NCBI GenBank assembly: GCA_900066355.1 | Contig: FMEL01000001.1 | Span: 120,852-184,851 of the forward strand | Reading direction: 5' to 3' | DNA length: 64,000 bases | Source of the DNA: an uncultured Ruminococcus sp. | GTDB lineage: Bacteria > Bacillota > Clostridia > Lachnospirales > Lachnospiraceae | In this document: in pieces, positions 32,328 through 41,784 of the stretch | How the letters are laid out: every line of letters starts with the position of its first letter | How positions within the stretch are numbered: the first letter of the stretch is position 1 | Position numbers and translations under genes: made by a program | The notes under the pieces: generated by a model | Told to the model about the DNA's origin: nothing | Database searches by the model: none | The model's input: the letters and a program-made list of their open reading frames with translations, nothing else

Positions 32328-33237
32328 CCTCTCTGGTCCATTCCAAAGGAATTCGGGTGTTCACGACATCTTCTACGATTTCTTTTTCAAAGATATCAAA
32401 CGTTTTGTTGATTACTCCCATGCGGATTGCTTTTGCAGGAGAAAGTCCCACTTCCACGATCTTCATTGCAGCAAGCAGTCCTCGAAGATCCAGTGCCTTC
32501 GTAGATATTTCGCTGTTCTGTGCTTTGAGCTGCAGATCAAGAAAAACTCCGATAAACTGTTCAACTGCATGCTCTTTCGCTGTCGGAAACATCTGATGAA
32601 AAATAAACTGCAGTGTCTCTTCTGACTGTGCCGGCATATCAATTACCATAAATCGGGAAACCAGAGCCTCATTCAACTCTTTCGTACCGGCATATCCATA
32701 ATTCATCGTGCCGATAAAACGAGTCGCAGGATGCAGATCGATCTTATCGTATCCCGGAACATCGATGGAACGACGGTGATCCAGTGTTGCATGCAACACG
32801 GAAACAGCATCATTCTTTGCCATATTTATTTCGTCCAGCACACCGAATCCACCGCATTCTGCGCAACGGTAAATACTTCCCTTTCGAAGTTTGACCTGAT
32901 CATCCTCAAACGTATCGGTACCAATCAGATCACCGCTGTTTGTATTTACGTGAAACGATACATTGTATACCGGTCTGTGAAAAATATATGCCAGATTTTC
33001 TGCCAGAATATTTTTTCCGGTTGCCTTCGGACCTGCAAGGAGCAGATTCTGTCCCTGAAGCAGCCCCGCAATCGCCATTTCCAGAATTTCTTTCCCATAA
33101 AAAGGGATGGCAGGCTTTGTGATCCTGCCTGCCGCTTCATCCGGAACCGGGTACATTTCCCGAAATTCCAATATCTTTTTTATTAAACGGGAGGATACAT
33201 TCTGTTCCTCCAGAAATTTCAGTTCTTCCAAATTCAA
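32314..33237 (-). CDS. MoxR-type AAA ATPase
   Basis: The 307 aa protein has Walker A GPKATGKNILAENLA at about residue 70, Walker B FGVLDEINMA at about 130 and a sensor region RFIGTMNYGYAGTKELNEAL with an Arg finger SRFMVIDMP. It belongs to AAA_5/MoxR ATPases, close to CbbQ/NorQ. It works with the VWA protein encoded next. Confidence 0.85.
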   Translation of the reverse strand: MNLEELKFLEEQNVSSRLIKKILEFREMYPVPDEAAGRITKPAIPFYGKEILEMAIAGLLQGQNLLLAGPKATGKNILAENLAYIFHRPVYNVSFHVNTNSGDLIGTDTFEDDQVKLRKGSIYRCAECGGFGVLDEINMAKNDAVSVLHATLDHRRSIDVPGYDKIDLHPATRFIGTMNYGYAGTKELNEALVSRFMVIDMPAQSEETLQFIFHQMFPTAKEHAVEQFIGVFLDLQLKAQNSEISTKALDLRGLLAAMKIVEVGLSPAKAIRMGVINKTFDIFEKEIVEDVVNTRIPLEWTREDVYE

Positions 33238-33266
33238 TTCTCCCTGATAATATAATCCCTTATTTC

Positions 33267-35381
33267 TTAAACCTCAAAGATCAAATCGCCATAAGAAGGC
33301 ATTGGCCACATGGACTTGTCAACGAGCATTTCCAGCTCATCAACCGGGGTACGGAGTTCTTCCATTGCCTTGCAGACTATGTCTTTACAATATACTGCAC
33401 GTTCTCTGCCTTCCGGAATCTCAGAAACTTTTGAAACAACATCTGAAAGATTTTTCATGGCGCTGTTTGTCACTTTCAGAAGTACGGAGCACTTTTTCAG
33501 AAGTTCAAGCTGCACGCTGATATCGATATCTCCGACCGCGCGGACAGTATTTACAGAGTCCGCAAGAACTGTTGTATAACGGATAACTGCCGGAATGATC
33601 TGCTTTGTAGCAATGTCAATCATGGTCTTTGCTTCGATATTGACTGCTTTTGCATAAATCTCGTACTGTATCTCTGCACGGGATTCCAGCTCAGTCTGTG
33701 TGAATACATGGAATTCCTCAAACAGTTTTACAGCCTTTTCTGTTGTCAGTGCCGGAATCGCATCCACCATGGACGGAAGATTCGGAAGGCCACGGCGTTT
33801 CGCTTCTTCTGCCCACTCCGGTGCATAACCGTTTCCGTTAAAGACAATGCGCTGATGCTCAATTGCATATTCTTTGATCAGATCATGAACTGCCATTTCA
33901 AAATCATCTGACTGTTCCAGACGGTCGCAGGCTTCCTTGAAAGCCTCGGCAGCGATTGTGTTCAGTACGACATTACATTCAGAAATAGAATCTCTGGAAC
34001 CGACCATACGGAACTCGAATTTGTTTCCGGTAAATGCAAACGGTGATGTACGGTTACGGTCTGTCGCATCTTTCATGAAATCCGGAAGTGTCTTAACACC
34101 GGTCTCAAGGATCGTACCCTTTTTGCTGTGTGTCGCAGTTCCCGTGCTGATCAGCTGATCAAGGACATCCCCAAGCTGCTCGCCAAGAAATACAGAAATT
34201 ACAGCCGGCGGTGCCTCATTGCCACCAAGTCTCTGATCGTTTCCTACATCCGCTGCGGATTCACGAAGAAGGTCTGCATGAGTATCTACCGCTTTCAGGA
34301 TACAGGTCAGGACAAGTAGGAACTGAATGTTCTCATGTGGTGTCTTGCCTGGATCCAGAAGGTTGATTCCGTCATCCGTTGTCAGGGACCAGTTGTTGTG
34401 CTTACCGGAACCGTTGACGCCTGCAAACGGTTTCTCATGAAGCAGGCAGCGCATACCATGACGGCTTGCTACTTTCTTGAGGATACGCATCATGATCTGG
34501 TTGTGGTCTGCAGCGATATTTACCGGTGCATAGATCGGAGCCAGCTCATGCTGTGCCGGAGCAACTTCATTGTGCTGCGTCTTCGCAGTTACACCGAGTT
34601 TCCAGCACTCTTCATTTACTTCTTTCATATAGGCAGAAATTCTCTGACGGATCGTACCGAGATAGTGGTCATCCATCTCCTGTCCTTTCGGAGGCATTGC
34701 ACCGAAAAGAGTTCTTCCGGTATAGATCAGGTCTTTTCTCTGAAGCCATTTTTCTTTATCTACAAGGAAATATTCCTGTTCTGCCCCTACAGACGGAGTT
34801 ACTTTCTTAGAGGTCTTATTTCCAAAAAGTCGGAGAAGTCGTAAAGACTGTGTATTGATTGCTTCCATGGAACGCAGAAGTGGTGTTTTCTGATCAAGTG
34901 CCTCTCCTGTATAAGAACAGAATGCAGTAGGAATGCAAAGTGTTCCGCCGGCCGCATCATGGCGCACAAAAGCCGGTGATGTACAGTCCCATGCAGTGTA
35001 GCCCCTTGCCTCAAAGGTTGCTCGAAGGCCACCAGACGGGAATGATGATGCATCGGATTCTCCCTTGATCAGTTCTTTACCGGAAAAACTCATCAGAACT
35101 TTGCCGTTCTCTTTTGGTGCTGTAATAAACGCATCATGTTTTTCCGCAGTTACACCTGTCAGCGGCTGAAACCAGTGGCTGTAGTGGGTTGCCCCCTTTT
35201 CGATTGCCCATTCTTTCATCTCATGGGCAACTACATCTGCCACCTCCAGAGAGAGTTCTTTACCCTCTTCGATGGTTTTTTTCAGCTCTTTGTATACTTT
35301 TTTCGGAAGACGTTCTTCCATGACCGCGTCATTAAATACGTCACATCCGAAAAGCTCTGTTACATTTACGTAATCTGACAT
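33267..35381 (-). CDS. glnN: Glutamine synthetase type III
   Basis: The 704 aa protein (start at 35381 with AAGGAG) matches GSIII: EQEYFLVDK near residue 215, KTQHNEVAPAQHELAP, VNGSGKHNNWSLTT and NEAPPAVISVFLGEQL. It makes glutamine from glutamate and ammonia using ATP. It lies 42 nt after the diacylglycerol kinase gene and 29 nt before the MoxR gene, so the four may be one transcript. Confidence 0.95.
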   Translation of the reverse strand: MSDYVNVTELFGCDVFNDAVMEERLPKKVYKELKKTIEEGKELSLEVADVVAHEMKEWAIEKGATHYSHWFQPLTGVTAEKHDAFITAPKENGKVLMSFSGKELIKGESDASSFPSGGLRATFEARGYTAWDCTSPAFVRHDAAGGTLCIPTAFCSYTGEALDQKTPLLRSMEAINTQSLRLLRLFGNKTSKKVTPSVGAEQEYFLVDKEKWLQRKDLIYTGRTLFGAMPPKGQEMDDHYLGTIRQRISAYMKEVNEECWKLGVTAKTQHNEVAPAQHELAPIYAPVNIAADHNQIMMRILKKVASRHGMRCLLHEKPFAGVNGSGKHNNWSLTTDDGINLLDPGKTPHENIQFLLVLTCILKAVDTHADLLRESAADVGNDQRLGGNEAPPAVISVFLGEQLGDVLDQLISTGTATHSKKGTILETGVKTLPDFMKDATDRNRTSPFAFTGNKFEFRMVGSRDSISECNVVLNTIAAEAFKEACDRLEQSDDFEMAVHDLIKEYAIEHQRIVFNGNGYAPEWAEEAKRRGLPNLPSMVDAIPALTTEKAVKLFEEFHVFTQTELESRAEIQYEIYAKAVNIEAKTMIDIATKQIIPAVIRYTTVLADSVNTVRAVGDIDISVQLELLKKCSVLLKVTNSAMKNLSDVVSKVSEIPEGRERAVYCKDIVCKAMEELRTPVDELEMLVDKSMWPMPSYGDLIFEV

Positions 35382-35423
35382 TCTCTTTCTCCTTTTGGTT
35401 CTCATTCGCGTTGTATTTCTTTT

Positions 35424-36323
35424 TTACTTTTTGGTACTCTTAAGATAAAGATTCAGCGCTTTATGTCTGTTTTCGATATCAACATAACTGTGATCTCCGC
35501 CAAACTCTCCGTCCAGAGTCCACGGTACTTCTTCATCTGACTCTATCGTAAGCTTCTTCGTCTTAAAAGAATAGATCAGGTCTGTGTTGTCTTCAGCCAT
35601 CACGAGTGCTGTTATGATTTCCTGAAGCTGTAGTGGATTCTTCGGATGAGCAATCAGTGTCACCTCAAAAAGTCCGTCATTCATATCAACATTCTTGCCT
35701 GTGAGGTTCTTGAATCCGCCCACAGAACGGGAATTAGTGATCATTCCAACGATGAAATCATCCTCTGCCTGAACTTCATCAGAAGTTACTTTCATATGGT
35801 AAGATTTTATATCAAAAAGTCGTTTTACCCCTTCCAGAACATAAGCAACATGTCCCAGAACGTTTTTCAGATCCTGGTCTGTCTCATAAGACACATCCGT
35901 AAACAATCCAAATGCTGCCACATATGCAAAAGTCTTCTGATTGAATCTTCCGATATCACAATGGTACAGTTCTTCTTCCATGATCATCTCTGCTACTTTT
36001 GTCATGTTTTTCGGCATAAAAAGACTGTTTGCAAAATCATTGGTACTTCCTGCCGGAATATAACCGATCGGAACACTACTTTCTGCCTCCATGATACCGG
36101 TAACTACTTCATCCAGTGTACCGTCACCACCACTGCAGACGATCATGTCAACAGAATTTGCATATTCCTTCGCTTTCTCATAGGCATCTCTGGGAGCCTG
36201 CGTGGAACGGATAATGATCTCATAATCATGGCTGCTGAATATATCTACGATGTCCAGCAAATGCGTCTTGATCTTTCCTTTTCCTGCTTTTGGATTAAAC
36301 ACAAAGAGCATTTTTTTTGCCAC
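35424..36323 (-). CDS. Diacylglycerol/lipid kinase family protein
   Basis: The 299 aa protein is a DagK/YegS-type lipid kinase: NPKAGKGK at the N-terminus, catalytic GGDGTLDEVVTG at about residue 62 and GYIPAGSTNDFANSL. It probably phosphorylates diacylglycerol for phospholipid recycling. It precedes glnN. Confidence 0.9.
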   Translation of the reverse strand: MAKKMLFVFNPKAGKGKIKTHLLDIVDIFSSHDYEIIIRSTQAPRDAYEKAKEYANSVDMIVCSGGDGTLDEVVTGIMEAESSVPIGYIPAGSTNDFANSLFMPKNMTKVAEMIMEEELYHCDIGRFNQKTFAYVAAFGLFTDVSYETDQDLKNVLGHVAYVLEGVKRLFDIKSYHMKVTSDEVQAEDDFIVGMITNSRSVGGFKNLTGKNVDMNDGLFEVTLIAHPKNPLQLQEIITALVMAEDNTDLIYSFKTKKLTIESDEEVPWTLDGEFGGDHSYVDIENRHKALNLYLKSTKK

Positions 36324-36473
36324 GGTCTGATTTCCCCTTTCTTCTTGTTTTATTGACAGTGTATATCATACAACAAATCACGTCAAATGCCTAGATGCAA
36401 ATTTTTTGTGTTAGTCCCCTCAAAAAATTTGGAAATATTATACTGGTGAAAATCATGCTTTATCTTTGCATGC

Positions 36474-36504
36474 AAAAAAAAATCCTCTGAAATAAATCAA
36501 AGGA
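36474..36504 (-). terminator. Terminator of the tRNA operon
   Basis: TCCTCTGA (36483-36490) pairs with TCAAAGGA (36497-36504) and on the minus strand is followed by nine T. It lies 10 nt beyond the last tRNA. Confidence 0.8.
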
Positions 36505-36514
36505 CTTCATGTAA

Positions 36515-36588
36515 TAGCGAGAGGGGGATTCGAACCCTCGACACCACGGGTATGAACCGTGTGCTCTAGCCAACTGAGCTATCTCGCC
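36515..36588 (-). tRNA. tRNA-Met (CAU), copy 2
   Basis: Full cloverleaf GGCGAGA...TCTCGCT with D stem GCTC/GAGC, anticodon stem CACGG/CCGTG around TTCATAC and a GTTCGAA T loop. The D-arm and acceptor are elongator-like, not initiator-like. Identical to the copy at 36614. Confidence 0.93.
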
Positions 36589-36613
36589 ATATTCAGTTAA
36601 AGGCATAAAAAAG

Positions 36614-36687
36614 TAGCGAGAGGGGGATTCGAACCCTCGACACCACGGGTATGAACCGTGTGCTCTAGCCAACTGAGCTATCTCGCC
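36614..36687 (-). tRNA. tRNA-Met (CAU), copy 1
   Basis: Same 74 nt sequence as the neighbouring copy, 25 nt away, so a recent tandem duplication. Position 1 (G) faces U72 in both. Ile2-CAU cannot be fully excluded but the sequence is Met-like. Confidence 0.93.
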
Positions 36688-36695
36688 ATATTTAA

Positions 36696-36768
36696 TGGGA
36701 CCTATAGGGCTCGAACCTATGACCCTCTGCTTGTAAGGCAGATGCTCTCCCAGCTGAGCTAAGATCCC
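36696..36768 (-). tRNA. tRNA-Val (UAC)
   Basis: Acceptor GGGATCT with a G-U in its 3' arm, D stem GCTC/GAGC, anticodon stem TCTGC/GCAGA with loop CTTACAA and T arm with GTTCGAG. It is the first gene of the operon. Confidence 0.93.
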
Positions 36769-36811
36769 ATTTCTATGCCTGCCATTGAGCTTTCGCTCAA
36801 CCGACTACGTT

Positions 36812-36840
36812 AGTATACTATTTCCGTACCAATGTGTCAA
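36812..36840 (-). promoter_or_regulatory. Promoter of the tRNA operon
   Basis: A strong minus-strand promoter: TTGACA (36840-36835), 17 nt, TATACT (36817-36812), 43 nt before the tRNA-Val gene. Confidence 0.8.
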
Positions 36841-36873
36841 CACTTTTTTTATTTTTTTTAAATTTTATTTTTT

Positions 36874-37356
36874 TCATAAATTTCCGACAATTTTATCTTT
36901 CAGAATTGCAAGGATTTCCCTTGGGACATAAATAAGCAGTCTCCAGGAACGATATTTCGACGGAATCGGATAGATTTTTCTGCATCCACATTTCTTTCCG
37001 ATAGCAACTCCACGAAATACATGAAAGTTGTTTGTCACGACGCCAATGCTGTGCTCCATACTTCCGATCAGGCGGAGACTGAAATCCAGATTTTCTTTCG
37101 TGTTGGTTGATTGTTCTTCTTTTATAAGACGTTCTGCTGCAATCCCATGTTCTGTAAGATATCTGTACATGGCTTCGGCTTCACTGATCTGCTCTCCGTC
37201 GCCCCGTCCTCCGGAAAGCACAGCCTTCGTACCCGGATTTTCTTCCAGATACAACAAAGCCCTTCTGACTCGTTCCAGAAGGGCTAATGTAAGCTTTGTG
37301 CCATTGACATGTGCACCAAGTACAATGATATAATCCAGATCTGATCTGGTTTTCAT
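36874..37356 (-). CDS. YdcF-like (DUF218) protein
   Basis: The roughly 160 aa protein starts at 37356 in a TAATG overlap with the SEC-C gene. It has DYIIVLGAHVNG, VLSGGRGDGEQISEA and VVTNNFHVFRG, the landmarks of DUF218/YdcF domains. The N-terminal membrane part common in this family is missing. The family has been linked to envelope and nucleotide metabolism but no activity is certain. Confidence 0.8.
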   Translation of the reverse strand: MKTRSDLDYIIVLGAHVNGTKLTLALLERVRRALLYLEENPGTKAVLSGGRGDGEQISEAEAMYRYLTEHGIAAERLIKEEQSTNTKENLDFSLRLIGSMEHSIGVVTNNFHVFRGVAIGKKCGCRKIYPIPSKYRSWRLLIYVPREILAILKDKIVGNL

Positions 37357-37865
37357 TATCTGCCGCAGCAGTGTTTGTATTTCTTGCCGCTTCCACACGG
37401 GCATGGATCGTTGCGGCCGATTTTGTGCGGTTTTACAACTGTACCGGACTTTTTCTGCTCTTTGTAGAGTTCTTTACGTTTTTCTTCAGTAAAGATGTCG
37501 TTCCACTGTGGCAGTTCATACAGCCAGTCAGCCTTTGCATCTACCATATTCTTGTAAAGGAGTTCTTTATCAAAAGCAAGTGTAACCTTTGTATTCTCAT
37601 CCATGGTCTCAATCGGGTTCGGAATCTTAAGGCTGTCGTTGATACCATCAAGGAAACCAACCATAGTCATAACATCCTGTCCGTATTTCTCAGCCAGCTC
37701 TTTCACTGTACCGCTTACAACTTCATCCGGGTTGGAAAGAAGCTGCTCATAGATGCCCTTCTCAATATTGAAATAGTTTGCCCAGAATCTCTGGAGCTGA
37801 TTGCGGTCTGCCTGCTGATTGTAGGCAATCTCACGCCACTGCTCTAAGATTGTTTTATCGCTCAT
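37356..37865 (-). CDS. SEC-C zinc-motif protein
   Basis: The 169 aa protein ends in a SEC-C metal-binding motif (GRNDPCPCGSGKKYKHCCG). The first 140 residues are helical and of no known function. It has its own promoter and is coupled to the YdcF-like gene. Confidence 0.85.
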   Translation of the reverse strand: MSDKTILEQWREIAYNQQADRNQLQRFWANYFNIEKGIYEQLLSNPDEVVSGTVKELAEKYGQDVMTMVGFLDGINDSLKIPNPIETMDENTKVTLAFDKELLYKNMVDAKADWLYELPQWNDIFTEEKRKELYKEQKKSGTVVKPHKIGRNDPCPCGSGKKYKHCCGR

Positions 37866-37902
37866 TTGTTTATCCTCTTTTCAAAAATTTTGCCTGTGGT
37901 TC

Positions 37903-37931
37903 ATTATATCATCTTTTTCACCAAAAGACAA
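37903..37931 (-). promoter_or_regulatory. Promoter of the SEC-C/YdcF operon
   Basis: Minus-strand TTGTCT (37931-37926) and TATAAT (37908-37903) are spaced by 17 nt, 38 nt before the start codon. Confidence 0.7.
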
Positions 37932-37949
37932 ACCATATTGTAATAATTT

Positions 37950-38135
37950 TTGTGAAAATTCTGTATAAATACTCATATAACGGTCATACTATAAGTGTTC
38001 CGATAAGATTTCTTTGAAGAACACTGCAAAAGATAATATCAGAAATACTTATTTATATCCTCCCCTTACGAAAGGTCTCAGGACTGACGCCCATGCCGCG
38101 GTTTTGGGGCTTTTCTTCTGTTCTTTTGCGAAAAA
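37950..38135 (+). ncRNA. Possible structured RNA in intergenic island
   Basis: The AT-rich gap contains a short GC-rich island. On the plus strand the arms TCCTCCCCTT and AAGG.../AGGA (38058-38085) pair, followed by GCCC-N13-GGGGC and TTTTC (38090-38118), an intrinsic terminator. Further upstream GTGTTC/GAACAC (38001-38024) can also pair. No open frame is convincing. I do not recognise a known riboswitch class, and the strand is uncertain. Confidence 0.25.
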
Positions 38136-38143
38136 ATCTGTTT

Positions 38144-38962
38144 TTATTTTACGCCGAGTGCTTCCAGCTCTGCCGCTGCCTGTTTGAAACTCTTGAAACA
38201 GATTGTATGGATTCCTGCTTTCTGTGCTCCCTCGCAGTTCACCGGACGGTCGTCAATAAACACACACTCCTCTGCTTTCAGTCCAAACCTGTCAAGCAGT
38301 GTCTGATAAATGTCAGCTTCCGGCTTTAACTGCTTCACATCACAGGAAAACACGGTACCGTCCATGTATTTGAGGAATGGCATTTCTTTTTTCGTACGAT
38401 CCAGCATATATCTGCTGTAATTAGACAGTACATATAACTGATAGCCCTGGCTTTTCAGGTATTTGGTCCACGTTTCCGCATATGGCATCCTTCGTATCGT
38501 CTTTGGTGTATCTTTCATCACTGCCGCAATGTCTTCGGCATACTCCGGTGCCAGTTCCTGACATTGACGTACATATGTCTCCTCATCATAGAGACCTCTG
38601 TCTCTTTCATCCCAGACCGGGCTCTGAAATGTTGCCTTCGCGATACGCTCGCGCTTTTCTTCGTCAAATCCAAAGCTGTCGAGATAATCCTGCCAGTTAA
38701 ATTCTACAAGTACAAGACCTACATCAAAAACCACGTTTTTAATCATACTGCTTTTCTCCTGACCATCTTTCTTTTTATTCAGATATTTGAATAACATCAG
38801 AATCACATAACACATGACCGCTACAAACATCACTGTAAAAAGTGATGCCATAAATTCTTTCTGGGAAAAGTCACCCTTCAATGCAAAATACATCGGAAGG
38901 CAGAAAATCACCAGCAGAACGATCACTCCGATGATCGCCGCATATTTTTTCCAGTTTTTCAT
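38144..38962 (-). CDS. HAD-superfamily hydrolase fused to an N-terminal membrane region
   Basis: The 272 aa frame begins at 38962 (AGAGGT site). Residues 1-70 hold two membrane helices (YAAIIGVIVLLVIFCLPMYF and FTVMFVAVMCYVILMLF). From residue 80 (MIKNVVFDVGLVLVEF) it is a YihX/HAD-IA type phosphatase with DVGLV motif I, VLSNYS motif II and CVFIDDRPVN motif IV. The HAD part has its own Met, so the fusion could be of two formerly separate genes. Confidence 0.8.
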   Translation of the reverse strand: MKNWKKYAAIIGVIVLLVIFCLPMYFALKGDFSQKEFMASLFTVMFVAVMCYVILMLFKYLNKKKDGQEKSSMIKNVVFDVGLVLVEFNWQDYLDSFGFDEEKRERIAKATFQSPVWDERDRGLYDEETYVRQCQELAPEYAEDIAAVMKDTPKTIRRMPYAETWTKYLKSQGYQLYVLSNYSRYMLDRTKKEMPFLKYMDGTVFSCDVKQLKPEADIYQTLLDRFGLKAEECVFIDDRPVNCEGAQKAGIHTICFKSFKQAAAELEALGVK

Positions 38963-39022
38963 ACTTACCTCTTTATTAAACAAATGCGCCGGAGAGTTCC
39001 CCGGCGCGTTCTATGCTTCTGA

Positions 39023-40303
39023 TTACTTATTTCTGTAAATAATGTCGTTTCTTCCCGGACCGTTGGAGATCATGGTAATCGGGAAGCCGATCTGTTTCTC
39101 AACGAATTCTACATATTTACGGCAGTTTTCCGGAAGATCTTCGTATTTCTTGATTCCACGGATGTCTGTCTTCCATCCCGGAAGTACTTCAAAAACAGGT
39201 TTTGCCTTCTCAAGAAGACCTGTAGTCGGGAAGTCTGTTGTAACCTTTCCATCGATCTCGTAACCTGTGCATACCGGAATCTCATCCAGATAGCCAAGTA
39301 CATCAAGTACTGTAAAGGCAACATCGGTTGTTCCCTGCATACGGCATCCGTATTTGGAAGCAACACAGTCAAACCATCCCATACGTCTCGGGCGTCCGGT
39401 TGTTGCGCCATATTCTCCGCCGTCTCCGCCACGTCTTCTCAGCTCATCCGCTTCTTCTCCGAAAATTTCGGAAACAAAAGCTCCTGCGCCTACTGCACTG
39501 GAGTAAGCTTTGCAGACTGTGATTACTTTTTTGATTTCATATGGTGGAACACCGGCTCCGATTGCACCGTAAGCTGCAAGTGTGGAGGAAGATGTAACCA
39601 TCGGATATATTCCGTGATCCGGGTCTTTCAGGGAGCCAAGCTGTCCCTCAAACAGAATCTCTTTACCTTCTTTTAATGCATTCCACAGGAACAGAGAAAC
39701 ATCTCCGACGTATGGAGCAACCATTTCTTTATATTTCATGAGTTCATCATAGATCTCATTCGGATCAAGAAGCGGTTTGTGATACAGATGCTCCAGAAGG
39801 ATGTTCTTTGTCTCAACAACACGCTCAACTTTTTCTCTGAGTGCATCATCATGGAACAGTTCATTTACCTGAAAACCGATCTTTGCATATTTGTCTGAAT
39901 AGAATGGAGCGATACCGGATTTGGTAGATCCGAAGGATTTACCACCCAGACGTTCTTCTTCGTACTGGTCAAACAGAATGTGATACGGCATAACGATCTG
40001 TGCTCTGTCGGAGATCATGATCTTCGGAGCCGGAACACCTCTTGAAACTACTTCGTTGTATTCTTTGAAAAACACCGGAATGTTCAGTGCAACACCGTTT
40101 CCGATCACACTTGTTGTATGGTTATAAAATACACCGGACGGAAGTGTATGCAGTGCAAATTTACCGTAGTCATTTACGATTGTATGACCTGCATTCGCTC
40201 CTCCCTGAAATCTTACGATGATATCTGCTTCCTGAGCAAGCATATCGGTAATTTTACCTTTACCTTCATCTCCCCAGTTTGCGCCAACTACTGCTTTGAT
40301 CAT
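39023..40303 (-). CDS. purA: Adenylosuccinate synthetase
   Basis: The 426 aa protein has GANWGDEGKGKITD at the N-terminus, HTIVND after the GTP loop, and the GRPRRMGWFDCVASKYGC and GPGRNDII segments. It makes adenylosuccinate from IMP, Asp and GTP, the first step to AMP. It follows purB by 22 nt, so the two AMP-branch enzymes share an mRNA. Confidence 0.97.
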   Translation of the reverse strand: MIKAVVGANWGDEGKGKITDMLAQEADIIVRFQGGANAGHTIVNDYGKFALHTLPSGVFYNHTTSVIGNGVALNIPVFFKEYNEVVSRGVPAPKIMISDRAQIVMPYHILFDQYEEERLGGKSFGSTKSGIAPFYSDKYAKIGFQVNELFHDDALREKVERVVETKNILLEHLYHKPLLDPNEIYDELMKYKEMVAPYVGDVSLFLWNALKEGKEILFEGQLGSLKDPDHGIYPMVTSSSTLAAYGAIGAGVPPYEIKKVITVCKAYSSAVGAGAFVSEIFGEEADELRRRGGDGGEYGATTGRPRRMGWFDCVASKYGCRMQGTTDVAFTVLDVLGYLDEIPVCTGYEIDGKVTTDFPTTGLLEKAKPVFEVLPGWKTDIRGIKKYEDLPENCRKYVEFVEKQIGFPITMISNGPGRNDIIYRNK

Positions 40304-40325
40304 AACACTTTATCCTCCTCGTGTT

Positions 40326-41759
40326 TTAGACGTTTATTTCCGCGGTCATGCCGAGCATTTCTTTATGTGCATCCAGAACCGGCTGTACAGTCTTTGTAAT
40401 AAATGCTGTTGTCTGCTCTTTTGCTCTGCCGACATATCTGGACGGTTCCATGGATTTCTGAAGCTCTTCGATCGTCAGGTTAAATGCAGGATCTGCTGCA
40501 ATTCTCTCAAGAAGGTCGTTATCTTTTCCTTCTACCTTAACGGTACGTCCTGCTTCCATGGAAAGCTCACGGATACGCTCATGCAGTTCCTGACGGTCTC
40601 CGCCGGCTTTTACTGCATCCATCATGATGTTCTCGGTAGCCATAAACGGAAGTTCTGCCATCATGTGTTTCTCAATAACTTTCGGATAAACAACCAGTCC
40701 GTCTACAACGTTCAGGCACAGATCCAGAATGCCGTCAATTGCAAGGAATCCTTCCGGAATGCTGAGACGTTTGTTTGCAGAGTCATCCAGTGTTCTCTCA
40801 AACCACTGTGTGGCGGAAGTAATTGCCGGATTCAGTGCATCTACCATTACGTATCTGGACAGAGATGCGATACGCTCGCTTCTCATCGGATTACGCTTAT
40901 ATGCCATCGCAGAGGAACCGATCTGTGATTTTTCAAACGGCTCTTCTACTTCTTTCAGGTGCTGCAGAAGGCGGATATCATTTGACATCTTGTGTGCACT
41001 TGCTGCGATTCCTGCCAGAATATTTAAAACTCTTGTATCTACTTTACGGGAATAAGTCTGTCCGGATACCGGATAGCAGTTCTTGAATCCCATCTTCTCT
41101 GCGATCATCGGATCGATCTTGTCGATGGTCTCCTGATCTCCTTCAAACAGTTCAAGGAAGCTTGCCTGTGTACCGGTCGTTCCCTTGGAACCGAGAAGTT
41201 TCAGAGTGCTCATCACATATTCCAGATCCTCGAGATCCATCAGGAATTCCTGTGTCCAGAGTGTCGCACGCTTACCAACGGTCGTCGGCTGTGCAGGCTG
41301 GAAATGTGTAAATGCCAGCGTCGGCTGTTCTTTGTATTTATCTGCAAATTTTGACAGTTCTGCAATGACGTTTACCAGTTTTTTCTGAACCAGTTTTAAA
41401 GCTTCGGACATCACAATAATGTCGGTATTGTCGCCTACATAGCAGGAAGTTGCACCCAGATGGATGATTCCTTTTGCTTTCGGGCACTGTACACCGTACG
41501 CGTACACATGGGACATAACGTCATGGCGTACCTGACGTTCTCTTTCCTTGGCCACATCATAGTTGATATCATCTTTGTGAGCTTTCAGTTCATCGATCTG
41601 CTCCTGAGTGATGTTCAGGCCAAGCTCTTTTTCTGTCTCAGCCAGAGCGATCCACAATCTTCTCCATGTGCGAAACTTCATATCCGGAGAAAAAATGTAC
41701 TGCATTTCCTTACTGGCATAACGCTCCGAAAGGGGACTTACGTATCTGTCTGTACTCAT
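40326..41759 (-). CDS. purB: Adenylosuccinate lyase
   Basis: The 477 aa protein starts at 41759 (AGGAG at good distance) and carries the lyase signature SSAMAYKRNPMRSERI plus LGATSCYVGDNTDI and TVGKRATLW. It splits SAICAR and adenylosuccinate. The longer frame from 41777 lacks a ribosome site. Its leader holds a perfect 12 bp hairpin. Confidence 0.96.
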   Translation of the reverse strand: MSTDRYVSPLSERYASKEMQYIFSPDMKFRTWRRLWIALAETEKELGLNITQEQIDELKAHKDDINYDVAKERERQVRHDVMSHVYAYGVQCPKAKGIIHLGATSCYVGDNTDIIVMSEALKLVQKKLVNVIAELSKFADKYKEQPTLAFTHFQPAQPTTVGKRATLWTQEFLMDLEDLEYVMSTLKLLGSKGTTGTQASFLELFEGDQETIDKIDPMIAEKMGFKNCYPVSGQTYSRKVDTRVLNILAGIAASAHKMSNDIRLLQHLKEVEEPFEKSQIGSSAMAYKRNPMRSERIASLSRYVMVDALNPAITSATQWFERTLDDSANKRLSIPEGFLAIDGILDLCLNVVDGLVVYPKVIEKHMMAELPFMATENIMMDAVKAGGDRQELHERIRELSMEAGRTVKVEGKDNDLLERIAADPAFNLTIEELQKSMEPSRYVGRAKEQTTAFITKTVQPVLDAHKEMLGMTAEINV

Positions 41760-41784
41760 GTAATTTACTCCTATCATCTCACTC

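Noticed and set aside
38060..38120. T-box or ZTP riboswitch in the 38 kb intergenic island
   Set aside because: A CCGCGG and a terminator are present but the conserved core sequences of these classes are not.
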